Shown here: positions 7,153-14,814 of the stretch, piece after piece | Layout of the letters: every line of letters begins with the position of its first letter | Position numbering within the stretch: the first letter of the stretch is position 1 | Source: JBCDCU01 sp039180865 | Lineage (GTDB): Bacteria > Pseudomonadota > Alphaproteobacteria > Rhizobiales > JACESI01 | NCBI GenBank assembly: GCA_039180865.1 | Contig: JBCDCZ010000070.1 | Location: 1 to 17,085, forward strand | Reading direction: 5' to 3' | Length of the DNA stretch: 17,085 bases | Notes under the pieces: generated by a model | Seen by the model: the letters and a program-made list of their open reading frames with translations, nothing else | Database searches by the model: none | What the model was told of the DNA's origin: nothing | Position numbers and translations under genes: made by a program

Positions 7153-8096
7153 TACCGAAGCCTCGGATTGAGGGCATCGCGCAACCAGTCACCGAGAAGA
7201 TTGACCGAAAGCGCGAGAAAAAGAAGCGTGAGCGCTGGGAAAAGCAGGATCCACCATTCACCCGAAAACAGGAAGCCCTGGCCGATCCTGATGAGCGTTC
7301 CAAGCGAGGGTTGGGTCGGTGGCGCACCGACCCCGAGGAACGAGAGCGTTGCCTCCGTAATGATCGCGAGTGCCAGAGAAATCGTCGCAATCACCAGGAT
7401 CGGACTGACCACGTTCGGAAGAATGTGCCGGAACATGATCGCGGTCGAACTCCGACCGATAATCCGTGCTGCCTGGACATAATCCTTGTTGCTTTCAACA
7501 AGTGTCGCGCCGCGGATGACGCGAGCGAATTGTACCCAGTCCGAGAGCCCGATTGACAGGATCAGAACCCAGATCGCCATTTGATCGCGCAGCTCGATCG
7601 GTGTGATGCCCTTGGCAATCCCGAAGATGAACATCGCAATCAGGATCGATGGAAAGGTCAACTGAACATCGGCTATGCGCATGATGATCGTATCGGTGAT
7701 GCCACCCGCATATCCCGCGATCAGGCCCAAAACAATACCAATTGCCATGGCAAGAAGAACGGCAAGAAAACCGACAAAAAGCGAGACCCTGAGCCCGTAG
7801 AGGATTGTTGAGAAGACATCGCGCCCCTGATCGTCCGCGCCGAGCCAGAAGAGATCCCCGGTGAATTCGTTCTTCTCGAAAGGCTTGGAGAACCCGTTCA
7901 TCAGATCAAGTGTCGACGGATCGAAGGGATTGTAGGGCGCGATCAGCGGGGTCACGAGCGCGCTTAGAACCAAGATAGAAAGAATGATCGCAGAGCAAAT
8001 TGCGACGGGGGCGTTTCGAAACGACCACATGAGGTCCGATGCCCAGATGCGCTTCAAGGACGACCGGTCACTTTCTGGCCCGATGACATCAGACAT
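7152..8096 (-). CDS. Oligopeptide-type ABC transporter permease (DppC-like), 314 aa
   Basis: The ATG at 8096 is chosen over a GTG at 8117 because AAGGTGGG lies just upstream of it and the start overlaps the permease B stop by 8 bases. The protein has a cytosolic N-terminal tail, a first membrane helix (about 32-54), then the periplasmic loop containing FWLGADDQGRDVFS. That sequence, followed by the BPD_transp_1 domain, is typical of DppC/OppC. The EAA loop that contacts the ATPase is seen as DYVQAARIIG followed by HILPN. The C-terminus LGDWLRDALNPRLR is also characteristic. It pairs with permease B to form the membrane channel. Confidence 0.94.
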   Translation of the reverse strand: MSDVIGPESDRSSLKRIWASDLMWSFRNAPVAICSAIILSILVLSALVTPLIAPYNPFDPSTLDLMNGFSKPFEKNEFTGDLFWLGADDQGRDVFSTILYGLRVSLFVGFLAVLLAMAIGIVLGLIAGYAGGITDTIIMRIADVQLTFPSILIAMFIFGIAKGITPIELRDQMAIWVLILSIGLSDWVQFARVIRGATLVESNKDYVQAARIIGRSSTAIMFRHILPNVVSPILVIATISLALAIITEATLSFLGVGAPPTQPSLGTLIRIGQGFLFSGEWWILLFPALTLLFLALSVNLLGDWLRDALNPRLR

Positions 8097-9072
8097 TGGC
8101 CCGCCCACCTTCCGCACGCAGGCGTGGATCGATCGCGAAATAAAGAAGATCGACCACGAGGTTGATAATGACGAACATCAGCGCAATCAGCATGAGATAG
8201 GCCGCCATTACCGGAATATCGACGAACTGGATTGCATTGATGAAGAGAAGCCCGACGCCGGGCCATTGGAAAACCGTCTCGGTTATGATCGCAAAGGCGA
8301 TGATGGAGCCGAGCTGCAGACCGGTCACCGTAATTACCGGAACCAATGTGTTCTTCAACGCATGGCGGAAATTAATCGCGCGTTCGCTGAGGCCCCGCGC
8401 GCGGGCAAAGCGGATGTAATCCTGTTCAAGGACTTCCAGCATTTCGGCGCGGACAAGCCGCATGATGAGCGTCATCTGATAAAGGCCGAGCGTGATCGCG
8501 GGAAGGATCAGAGCTTTTAGGCCCGAGACAGTCAGAAAGCCGGTCGTCCAGCCGCCGAGATCGATGGTCTCCCCCCGTCCGAAGCTTGGCAGCCAATTGA
8601 GCTCAACCGAAAACACATAGATGAGGAGAATGCCGATCAGGAAGGTTGGAAGCGATACGCCGATCAGCGATACCATCATGATAGATCGCGATAAGACACT
8701 GTCACGCCTGAGGGCTGTAAAGACGCCAAGCGTGATACCGGCAAGGATTGCAAAAAGCCCGGAAACAGCAGCAAGTTCCAGAGTTGCGGGCGCCCGCTCT
8801 GCAATGATCTCTGCAACCGGACGGCCTTGCCGGTAGGAGAGACCGAAATCCCCCTGCACGGCTCGTTCCAGAAAGCGGTAATATTGGACCGGGAAAGGTT
8901 CATCGAGGCCGAGTTGCCCCCTGAGCCGCTCGATGTCGGCCTGGGTCCGCTCTTGCCCGAGAAGGCTTTCGACCGGATCGCCGACAAAACGGAACATCGA
9001 AAAGGCAACGAGGCCCGCAAGGAGCAGAACCAGAACTGCCTGTAGCAGACGTTTGACGACAAAGCTGATCAT
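8089..9072 (-). CDS. Oligopeptide-type ABC transporter permease (DppB-like), 327 aa
   Basis: The N-terminus MISFVVKRLLQAVLVLLLAG is the hallmark of DppB/OppB-type permeases. It is followed by a periplasmic loop (RLRGQLGLDEPFPVQYYRFL, GDFGLSYR) and the membrane domain with the EAA loop DYIRFARARGLSERA. The C-terminus YFAIDPRLR is typical. The ATG at 9072 has only a weak purine-rich site (GTGAGC) upstream, 72 bases after the binding-protein stop. Its own stop lies inside the start region of permease C, so the two channel subunits are coupled. Confidence 0.94.
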   Translation of the reverse strand: MISFVVKRLLQAVLVLLLAGLVAFSMFRFVGDPVESLLGQERTQADIERLRGQLGLDEPFPVQYYRFLERAVQGDFGLSYRQGRPVAEIIAERAPATLELAAVSGLFAILAGITLGVFTALRRDSVLSRSIMMVSLIGVSLPTFLIGILLIYVFSVELNWLPSFGRGETIDLGGWTTGFLTVSGLKALILPAITLGLYQMTLIMRLVRAEMLEVLEQDYIRFARARGLSERAINFRHALKNTLVPVITVTGLQLGSIIAFAIITETVFQWPGVGLLFINAIQFVDIPVMAAYLMLIALMFVIINLVVDLLYFAIDPRLRAEGGRANV

Positions 9073-9144
9073 GAAAAGCTCACGGCCCCGCTCTTCGTTG
9101 ATAGTCGGCGGGATCGATCGCTGTCATCTTTTCCATGCAACCGT

Positions 9145-10722
9145 CTATTTCAGCTCGAAATATTTGACCTTTGGCTGGTCCTCGGGTTGGATCTCTGTCT
9201 GCAATTTTTCCACCATGCCCCAGTTCAGGACCTGATGGTGGATAGGCAGATAAACGACATCTTCCTGGATGACTTCCCAGATTTCCCCGATCGTCTTGTT
9301 GCGTTTATCGAGGTCAATTTCGGAGGCAAGGCTTGCAATCTTCACGTCCAGAACAGGATTGCTGTAGCGCGTACCGTTCCAGGCACCGTATTTTTCATCG
9401 CGCGTGTGCACGAGGAAGTTGAAGACGTATTCTGAATCGAAGGTCGCAACACCCCAACCGAGCATATAAAAATCGGTCTCAAGCGTGTTGATCAACGGAA
9501 AATGCTGGGCTTTCGGCTTGGCGTCGAGGTTCACTTTAATGCCGATCTGAGCGAGCATGCCGACCGCTGCCTGGCAGATCGCCTCGTCATTGATATAGCG
9601 GTCATTCGGGCAATTGAGGGTAACCGAAAAGCCATCATCGTATCCGGCTTCCGTCATCAGGGCCTTGGCGGCCTTGAGATCGGTCTCCGGCACCGTATCG
9701 AGGTCCTGAGTCCAGCCATTGGCAAACGGTGGCACGATGACGCCTGCCGGGATCGACTGGCCGCGCATGATGATTTTCTGGATCGCCTCGCGATTGATTG
9801 CAATGTTCATCGCCTGGCGGACTTTCTTATCCGCAAAGGGGTTCTTTCCTTCGACGTTGTCGGTTGCGAGATCAGCATCACCCTGATTAATACCGAAGAA
9901 AATGACCCGGTTCTGCGGAGCCTTGATTACTTTCAGACCTTGTGCATCTGCAACGCGCTTAAGGTCCTGAACGGGGACGTCCTGAATGAAATCGATTTCA
10001 CCGGATAAAAGCGCTGCGACCCGCGTCGCCGCGTTCTGGATGGGTGTGTATACAATCTCCGTCACATTGAGCGGAAACTCACCCTTCCCCCAATATCCGT
10101 CAAAGGCCTGCAAAACGGTTTTGGCGTCAGGTTCGCGGCTGACGAGCCGATAAGCCCCCGTTCCATTGGTGTTGCGGGATGAGAAGGTCTCCTCGCCGCC
10201 CTCGAAATCCTGCACCTCTGTTGCATTGTTCGCCTCACTCCATTCCTTATCCATGATGAAAAGGTTGGTGAGGTTATTCGGCATGATCGGGTTCGGACCA
10301 TCGGTTTCGATTTCAACGGTAAAATCGCCAACCGCGCGAACCTCCTTCACCGAAGCAAGAAGCGCCTTCATATCGCTGTTCGGTGACATGGCACGCTTTA
10401 AGGAAAACACCACGTCGGAGGCTGTGAAATCAGCGCCGTCGTGAAAGGTCACGCCCTCCCGCAGCTTGAAGACCCAGATATTGGGATTGTCGCTCTTCGG
10501 TGCCCACTCGGTCGCAAGCGCCGGCACAATCTTGCCAGCCGTGTCACGCAAAACGAGAGGTTCGTAGATCTGGTGCGAGACCGTATGGGTTGGCCCTTCA
10601 TTCTGTGAATGCGGATCGAGGGTAAGAGAATCCCCTGCCCGCGCCCATCGCAGCGTCTCGGCACTTGCAAACGATGTCCCGGCCAGCAAAGCCGCTACCA
10701 GAATTCCGCTTAATACCCTCAT
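9145..10722 (-). CDS. ABC transporter periplasmic substrate-binding protein (SBP family 5), 525 aa
   Basis: The frame opens at 10752, but the ATG at 10722 is chosen because GGGAGA lies just upstream and it gives a clean Sec signal peptide (MRVLSGILVAALLAGTSFAS, cut after ASA). There is no lipobox, so it is a free periplasmic protein. The mature protein begins LRWARAGDSLTLDPHSQNEG and carries the family-5 features YEPLV, WVFKLREGVTFHDGADFTASDVVFS and ADKKVRQAMNIAINREAI. The family binds di- and oligopeptides, but also nickel, sugars, glutathione or opines, and the sequence does not let me choose. It is the first and probably most abundant product of the operon. It is 113 bases or more from the VPLPA gene upstream, where its promoter should be, but I see no confident promoter there. 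Confidence 0.93.
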   Translation of the reverse strand: MRVLSGILVAALLAGTSFASAETLRWARAGDSLTLDPHSQNEGPTHTVSHQIYEPLVLRDTAGKIVPALATEWAPKSDNPNIWVFKLREGVTFHDGADFTASDVVFSLKRAMSPNSDMKALLASVKEVRAVGDFTVEIETDGPNPIMPNNLTNLFIMDKEWSEANNATEVQDFEGGEETFSSRNTNGTGAYRLVSREPDAKTVLQAFDGYWGKGEFPLNVTEIVYTPIQNAATRVAALLSGEIDFIQDVPVQDLKRVADAQGLKVIKAPQNRVIFFGINQGDADLATDNVEGKNPFADKKVRQAMNIAINREAIQKIIMRGQSIPAGVIVPPFANGWTQDLDTVPETDLKAAKALMTEAGYDDGFSVTLNCPNDRYINDEAICQAAVGMLAQIGIKVNLDAKPKAQHFPLINTLETDFYMLGWGVATFDSEYVFNFLVHTRDEKYGAWNGTRYSNPVLDVKIASLASEIDLDKRNKTIGEIWEVIQEDVVYLPIHHQVLNWGMVEKLQTEIQPEDQPKVKYFELK

Positions 10723-10865
10723 GAAAATCTCCCTTTGCACACGACCGTCCATATCAGCCTAACTTACGAAAAGCTTGGCGTTAAGGCGATAGGTCAGTCT
10801 TAAATTCGTGCTAAAGTTTCGGGAATTGAGGGCACAACGGAAAGCTAGAGGTTACCATCGTCGGA

Positions 10866-11567
10866 TTAGCTTCTCCGGCGGCGTAAAACAAACAACCCGG
10901 CAATGCCGGACAAGAGGAGAACACCTGCGGCCGGGAGCGGCACAACCGTCGTTCCGGACGTGTCGACGCCGGAATTGAAATTGTCGAACCCAAGGCCGAA
11001 GAAGCCGAAACCAGTTCTGGTTCCGGCGAATTCCAGCCGCAGGATGTCAGCGCTTGCGCGGCTGATCGACCAATTCGTTGCAACACCGTTTCCGGTATCG
11101 GCGTCTCCAGCGTTGATCGTTACTGTTTCAAGAACCGAGCCGCCGGTAAGGGCATCGAAGGCTGTGATGACGAAGCTCTCGTTAAAATCGATGTCGAGAA
11201 TTTCGCCGCTCACATTCTGGGTCGCGGTGGTGTAGCTCACAATCAAAGTCGGGGCCGCGGTACCGGATGTGAGCCCGTCGTCTGTCAGGAAGAAATTGCC
11301 GACGTCTTCTCCGGCCACGACATTATCGTTGCCGTTTCCTGGACCCTGGAATGCCGTGCGGGCGCCGCCGACATCGGCCAGCACCGGAGAAGTGCCGTCG
11401 GAGAGGGAGAAGGTAACACCAGCCGTCGCTTCGAATTGATTGGAGATTGCGAGACCTTCCATCGGCATGCTGCCCGGAATACTCTCAAAATCAATGGTTA
11501 TCGCATTCGCCTGACCTGAAAGGCCTACAATAGACCCGACAGCCAACAAATAGTACAGTCGCTTCAC
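10866..11567 (-). CDS. Secreted VPLPA-CTERM domain protein, 233 aa
   Basis: The frame opens at an ATG at 11594. The GTG at 11567 is preferred because AAGGGGG (11582-11576) lies 8 bases upstream and the product then begins directly with a signal peptide (KRLYYLLAVGSIVGLSGQ, cut after ANA at residue 22). The mature domain is acidic, Gly/Thr-rich and beta-rich (ITIDFESIPGS, GVTFSLSDG, LRLEFAGTRTGFGFFGLGFD), as in many exported PEP-CTERM-type proteins. The last 25 residues are a sorting tag: VPLPAAG, a hydrophobic helix, then RRRRS. Known of the family: such tags are processed by an exosortase, and the protein is released or anchored, often with exopolysaccharide. No exosortase gene is in the window. 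The function of the main domain is unknown. Confidence 0.85.
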   Translation of the reverse strand: MKRLYYLLAVGSIVGLSGQANAITIDFESIPGSMPMEGLAISNQFEATAGVTFSLSDGTSPVLADVGGARTAFQGPGNGNDNVVAGEDVGNFFLTDDGLTSGTAAPTLIVSYTTATQNVSGEILDIDFNESFVITAFDALTGGSVLETVTINAGDADTGNGVATNWSISRASADILRLEFAGTRTGFGFFGLGFDNFNSGVDTSGTTVVPLPAAGVLLLSGIAGLFVLRRRRS

Positions 11568-11615
11568 GACAACAGCCCCCTTAATACTACACATACCTAC
11601 TTACATTTTACGCTC

Positions 11616-11634
11616 GATACTTCTCATCGGTATC
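11616..11634. promoter_or_regulatory. Inverted repeat GATAC-N9-GTATC upstream of the VPLPA gene
   Basis: Perfect 5-bp arms (11616-11620 and 11630-11634) lie about 50 bases upstream of the GTG of the secreted-protein gene, in the gap shared with the divergent LysR gene. The position suits an operator. The spacing does not match the classical LysR T-N11-A box, so the binding protein is unknown. Confidence 0.25.
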
Positions 11635-11705
11635 TGAGCACCCTTGCACATCCAGTATGTCCTGTTTTCTGCTTGGTCGGTCAATAAACAGTTTCGCAAT
11701 GGAAC

Positions 11706-11721
11706 TGTGCATTTGTGCACA
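11706..11721. promoter_or_regulatory. Palindrome TGTGCA-TTTG-TGCACA upstream of the LysR gene
   Basis: This is a 16-base interrupted palindrome with perfect 6-base arms, 69 bases before the LysR-type start at 11790 and immediately before a TATATT (11727-11732) that could be a -10 element. LysR regulators usually bind in the divergent gap and control both themselves and the neighbour, so this is a candidate autoregulatory site. No good -35 is seen at the expected distance. Confidence 0.35.
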
Positions 11722-11789
11722 ATGGCTATATTAGCGTTGCAATATCGTGCTTAGTATCTAGAGTTTTGGGCCGTTTTGGAGCGCGCTTA

Positions 11790-12635
11790 ATGGAATGGGA
11801 TGACCTGAAATATGTTCTCGCCGCCTACCGCAGCCGCTCCTTCGCACGGGCCGCTTCGCTCCTGAAAGTCTCCCACACGACGATTGGACGGCGCATTTCA
11901 GCTCTTGAAGCTTCGCTTGGCCAAACGCTTTTCAGCAGAACGCGGGACGGCTGCGAGCCGACTGACCTATGCGAGAAGATTGTGAAGATTGCGGAACGCA
12001 TGGAGGCGGATGTCCGCCGGGCTGCGACTATTGCGGCTGCAACGCCGGATGAACCGGAGGGTCTCGTCCAGGTGAACACAGCAAGCTGGATCATCAATCA
12101 TCTGCTCATTCCGGCCCTGCCGCGCCTTTATGAGAGCGCCCCGAAAATCCAGATCTCCTTTGTCGGTGATGTGGTCGAGGACAAGAGGGGGCGAACCGAA
12201 CATTCCTTTTCGTTGCGCTTTGACGTGATGGCTCATCGCTCGGAACTGGAAATCGAACTCGCCAATTTCACCTACGCGATCTACGGCAAGAGACACATTC
12301 GGGGGGATGAAGCGAATTGGGTTTCGACCTTTGGCGGATCCGTTGTCATGAAGACCTTCGGTTGGCTTGAAAAACAGAATGTTGCCTTTAACGACATCAG
12401 GCTTCTCGCCGATGATGCCGAACTCGTACAAACTGCAATACGAAACGGCATCGGCAAGGGCCTGATCCCAACCTATCTGGGCGAACGCGACCCCGACTTG
12501 CAACGCTTGTCAGGCGAAGAACCGGAGCTTACCCGGTGTCTCAGGGCCCTTGTTCCCCGCCATATCGCGAGAACACCGGAAATTACAACCGTGCTCAACT
12601 GGGTCGAACAGGTTGTGAAAGAGGCCAGCATTTGA
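11790..12635 (+). CDS. LysR-family transcriptional regulator, 281 aa
   Basis: The frame extends upstream to a GTG at 11715, but the ATG at 11790 is preceded by GGAG (11778-11781) and gives the standard LysR N-terminus MEWDDLKYVLAAYRSRSFAR. The helix-turn-helix (AASLLKVSHTTIGRRISALE, about residues 21-40) and the LGQTLFSRTRDGCEPT wing are clear. The effector-binding part (about 90-281) is recognisable by length and alternation but diverges from well-known members. It is closer to the short LysR-like group with VQVNTASWIINHLLIPALP than to CbbR or CysB. It is divergent from the VPLPA-CTERM gene and convergent with the BCCT genes. Its target is most simply the divergent gene, but that is inference. 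Confidence 0.88.
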   Translation: MEWDDLKYVLAAYRSRSFARAASLLKVSHTTIGRRISALEASLGQTLFSRTRDGCEPTDLCEKIVKIAERMEADVRRAATIAAATPDEPEGLVQVNTASWIINHLLIPALPRLYESAPKIQISFVGDVVEDKRGRTEHSFSLRFDVMAHRSELEIELANFTYAIYGKRHIRGDEANWVSTFGGSVVMKTFGWLEKQNVAFNDIRLLADDAELVQTAIRNGIGKGLIPTYLGERDPDLQRLSGEEPELTRCLRALVPRHIARTPEITTVLNWVEQVVKEASI

Positions 12636-12750
12636 TGTCGCCAGAAAACGGTGCCGCAGCCTTGCTACCGCGATATCCGCTCATTCGCTTGGGACTTCGA
12701 CGCACAACCCGTCGGATCGGCGCTCCCCTGTTTTTCCGGTAAACCGGGCA

Positions 12751-12837
12751 CTAACGAACATAAAGCCAGATCATCGCGCCGATGAATGCAAAGGTCGTGA
12801 TATTCATGACGGTATTTGCAATGTCACCAGTGACCAT
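12751..12837 (-). CDS. 28-aa single-span membrane microprotein coupled to the BCCT gene
   Basis: This ORF is too short for ordinary gene callers. It has 28 codons plus TAG and starts 14 bases inside the 3' end of the BCCT gene in another frame. AAGGAGG (12850-12844) lies 6 bases before the ATG, a near-perfect Shine-Dalgarno and one of the strongest in the window, although it falls within BCCT coding sequence. The peptide has a short polar N-terminus (MVTGDIANT) and one hydrophobic helix (VMNITTFAFIGAMIWLYV), then a terminal Arg. The arrangement recalls the small subunits of NSS transporters such as MetS after MetP, but I know of no described BCCT counterpart. Inferred: a small accessory subunit or stabiliser of the carrier. 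Confidence 0.6.
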   Translation of the reverse strand: MVTGDIANTVMNITTFAFIGAMIWLYVR

Positions 12838-14320
12838 GGCTCTCCTCCTTCAAGGCTTTCAGAAAGCAAACCACTATCAAGACGGTGATAAACACGAAGG
12901 GAAGCGCGCCGACCGCAATGAAGCCGCGTATCGCGTCAATCGAGCCAGAAACGATCATGGCAGCTCCGAGAACGCCGAGAATAACGCCCCAGGTAAGACG
13001 GGTTCCGACCGCAGGTTCCGGATCGCCACCGCTCGAAAACGTGCCCAGGACAAAAGCCGCACTGACAACACTTGTCACGATGAAGAGGAAAGCGGCCAGA
13101 ATGGTAGCGGTGATGGAGAGAACCGCGAACGGCAGCTTTTCCAGAAGCCCGAACGTAACGCGGTCGACATTCTCTTTAGTGAGTGCGAGGAGATCTCCCT
13201 TGCCATTGAGCGTCTCGTAAAGACCGATGCCGCCAAAGGCTCCAAACCAGACGAGTGAGAACAGGGTCGGGACGACCAGAACACCCAGAATGAACTCGCG
13301 AATTGTCCTCCCGCGTGAAATCCGGGCGATGAAGACACCAACGAATGGCCCCCAGGCGATCCACCAGACCATGTAGGTGAGCGTCCAGTCATGGAACCAG
13401 CGCCCGAGGCTATCGTCGAAAAATGTGAAGGTCTGAAATCCACGCGGGATCACCTCGGTCAGGTAAGCGCCGAAACCGTTCAGTATCGCATTCATGAGAT
13501 ATTGCGTCGGCCCGAGCAGGACAACGAAGGCCAGCAGAAAACCAGCAAGCCCCATGGCGATGTTCGAAAGGCGCGACATACCGCTTCCAAGATCGACCAG
13601 AAGCGGCGGCAGATAACAGGCAGCCATTGCGGCAAAAACGATTGTCACAAGCAAGGTGCCCGCGCCCGAGCCCCCCATCAGCAGATCAACGCCGTCAGCG
13701 ACCTGAAAGACACCCATCGCAATCGATCCGCCGACACCGATCGCAATCGCCGTAATCGCTGAGACATCTGCAAGCCAGCCGACAATCCGCGCCCAGCTTT
13801 CATCCGGGAACATGGCATTCACCGGGGCGCTCACGAGCATCGGGGTGCCTTTTCTGAAGGCGAAATAGGCAATGACCAGAGCTGTCGCCGCATAAATTGC
13901 CCAGGCGTGGAAACCCCAGTGGAACATCGTAGATGTGAGCGCCGTGGTCGCGGCAATCGGCTCCGGCAAGAAATCACGCCCGGTCGAAAAATGGCTAAGC
14001 GGTTCTGCCACTGCCCAGAAAAGGAGGCCGACACCCATGCCTGCGGAAAAAAGCATTGCAAGCCATGCAGGCGTTGAAAACTCGGGTTCATCGTCATCGA
14101 GGCCCAGTTTGACAGACCCGTAGGGCGAAACGGCAATCCAGAAACAAAAGAAGAGAAGTCCGGTCACGACCAGCATAATGAACCAGCCCCTTCCCTCGAA
14201 GGCGCGGTCAACCAGGCTTTGCGCGATATCGGATGCGCTGTCTGGAGCGAGAAGAGCCCAAAGCCCAATCGCAAAGACGAGTATGATGGACACCAACGGA
14301 AGGGGTTTCACAGCGCTCAT
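12824..14320 (-). CDS. BCCT-family transporter (betaine/choline/carnitine type), 498 aa
   Basis: The frame opens at a TTG at 14362, but the ATG at 14320 gives the normal BCCT start. The sequence shows about 12 membrane helices. GMGVG (94-98) is the glycine stretch of the first helix of the LeuT-fold repeat. HWGFHAWAIY (134-143) and YMVWWIAW (316-323) reproduce the tryptophan/tyrosine box that holds the quaternary ammonium group in BetP (W135, W140, Y143, W319, W320, W323 in the expected spacing, from memory). F413, T416 and S417 have the spacing of the BetP sodium-site residues F464, T467 and S468, which supports sodium coupling. The N- and C-terminal tails are short, so the long osmosensing C-terminal domain of BetP is absent and the carrier may not be osmotically activated. 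Likely substrates are glycine betaine, choline, carnitine or DMSP. The exact one is not known. Confidence 0.93.
   Translation of the reverse strand: MSAVKPLPLVSIILVFAIGLWALLAPDSASDIAQSLVDRAFEGRGWFIMLVVTGLLFFCFWIAVSPYGSVKLGLDDDEPEFSTPAWLAMLFSAGMGVGLLFWAVAEPLSHFSTGRDFLPEPIAATTALTSTMFHWGFHAWAIYAATALVIAYFAFRKGTPMLVSAPVNAMFPDESWARIVGWLADVSAITAIAIGVGGSIAMGVFQVADGVDLLMGGSGAGTLLVTIVFAAMAACYLPPLLVDLGSGMSRLSNIAMGLAGFLLAFVVLLGPTQYLMNAILNGFGAYLTEVIPRGFQTFTFFDDSLGRWFHDWTLTYMVWWIAWGPFVGVFIARISRGRTIREFILGVLVVPTLFSLVWFGAFGGIGLYETLNGKGDLLALTKENVDRVTFGLLEKLPFAVLSITATILAAFLFIVTSVVSAAFVLGTFSSGGDPEPAVGTRLTWGVILGVLGAAMIVSGSIDAIRGFIAVGALPFVFITVLIVVCFLKALKEESHGHW
12844..12850 (-). promoter_or_regulatory. Strong Shine-Dalgarno for the BCCT-linked microprotein
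   Basis: AAGGAGG on the minus strand, followed by AGAGCC and then ATG at 12837. It lies within the last codons of the BCCT gene. Its strength and spacing are the main evidence that the 28-codon ORF is translated. Confidence 0.6.
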
Positions 14321-14814
14321 TGCGGTCAACCTATCGCTGCTTATGAGCGATAGCCATAGCAACGACGCCCGCGGTGGCGCCCTCAGCGGAAAATTAACGC
14401 CGCATTGCTATTTGTTGGGCAGGCTGCGGTGCCTCTGATCGCGGCGCCAAAAAAGAGCAGCCGCAGGGTTGAGGATCACCTTTCCGGTTCAATGAGCGTT
14501 TTGAACAATCTTCGAAGCTGAGGTGACAGCCCACCGAGGATTTGATGTCTTCACATAGTCTTTCCAGGCGATAGACAAGTTGATGCGCCTCCCGAGAGTG
14601 AGCCGCTAAACTTACACGTGTGCTACGTGACAGCGTTTACAGTTGCTTCCTTGGGGTTCCGCGCTGCGAGCGCCATCCAATTAATGGTACGCTCAATTTT
14701 CGATCATATTCAATAATTTTAATAAACCGAAATTTAATTAAAATTTATTATATGAAACAATATTAATATATGATATCATTCTTCTGATTAAATATAAAAA
14801 TATGAGTGTTAAGT
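14321..14814. other. 494-bp intergenic gap between divergent genes, ending in an AT-rich island
   Basis: I find no convincing gene here. The left part (to about 14690) has the composition of the surrounding genome and holds only ORFs of under 12 codons. An inverted repeat CACGT-N5-ACGTG lies at 14615-14629. From 14701 to 14800 I count only 14 G or C in 100 bases, with palindromes TTTAATTAAA (14733-14742) and ATGATATCAT (14770-14779). This stretch runs directly into the start of the 687-residue gene and must contain its promoter, but the many TA-rich hexamers prevent a confident -35/-10 choice. The promoter of the minus-strand BCCT gene should also be in this gap. Confidence 0.6.

Noticed and set aside
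9080..9136. Eighteen-codon minus-strand ORF in the gap between the binding-protein and permease B genes, ending 7 bases before the permease start
   Set aside because: No Shine-Dalgarno precedes it and the peptide is polar with no recognisable pattern. The gap is short enough for such an ORF to occur by chance.
12736..12747. Hairpin CCGGT-AA-ACCGG between the LysR gene and the microprotein, as a terminator
   Set aside because: The T-run lies on the wrong side of the stem for the plus strand, and an A-run follows it on the minus strand, so it fits neither direction.
14492..14610. Several ATG-started ORFs of 7 to 9 codons in the gap before the orphan gene
   Set aside because: They are too short, only one has a purine-rich site, and none encodes a recognisable leader peptide.
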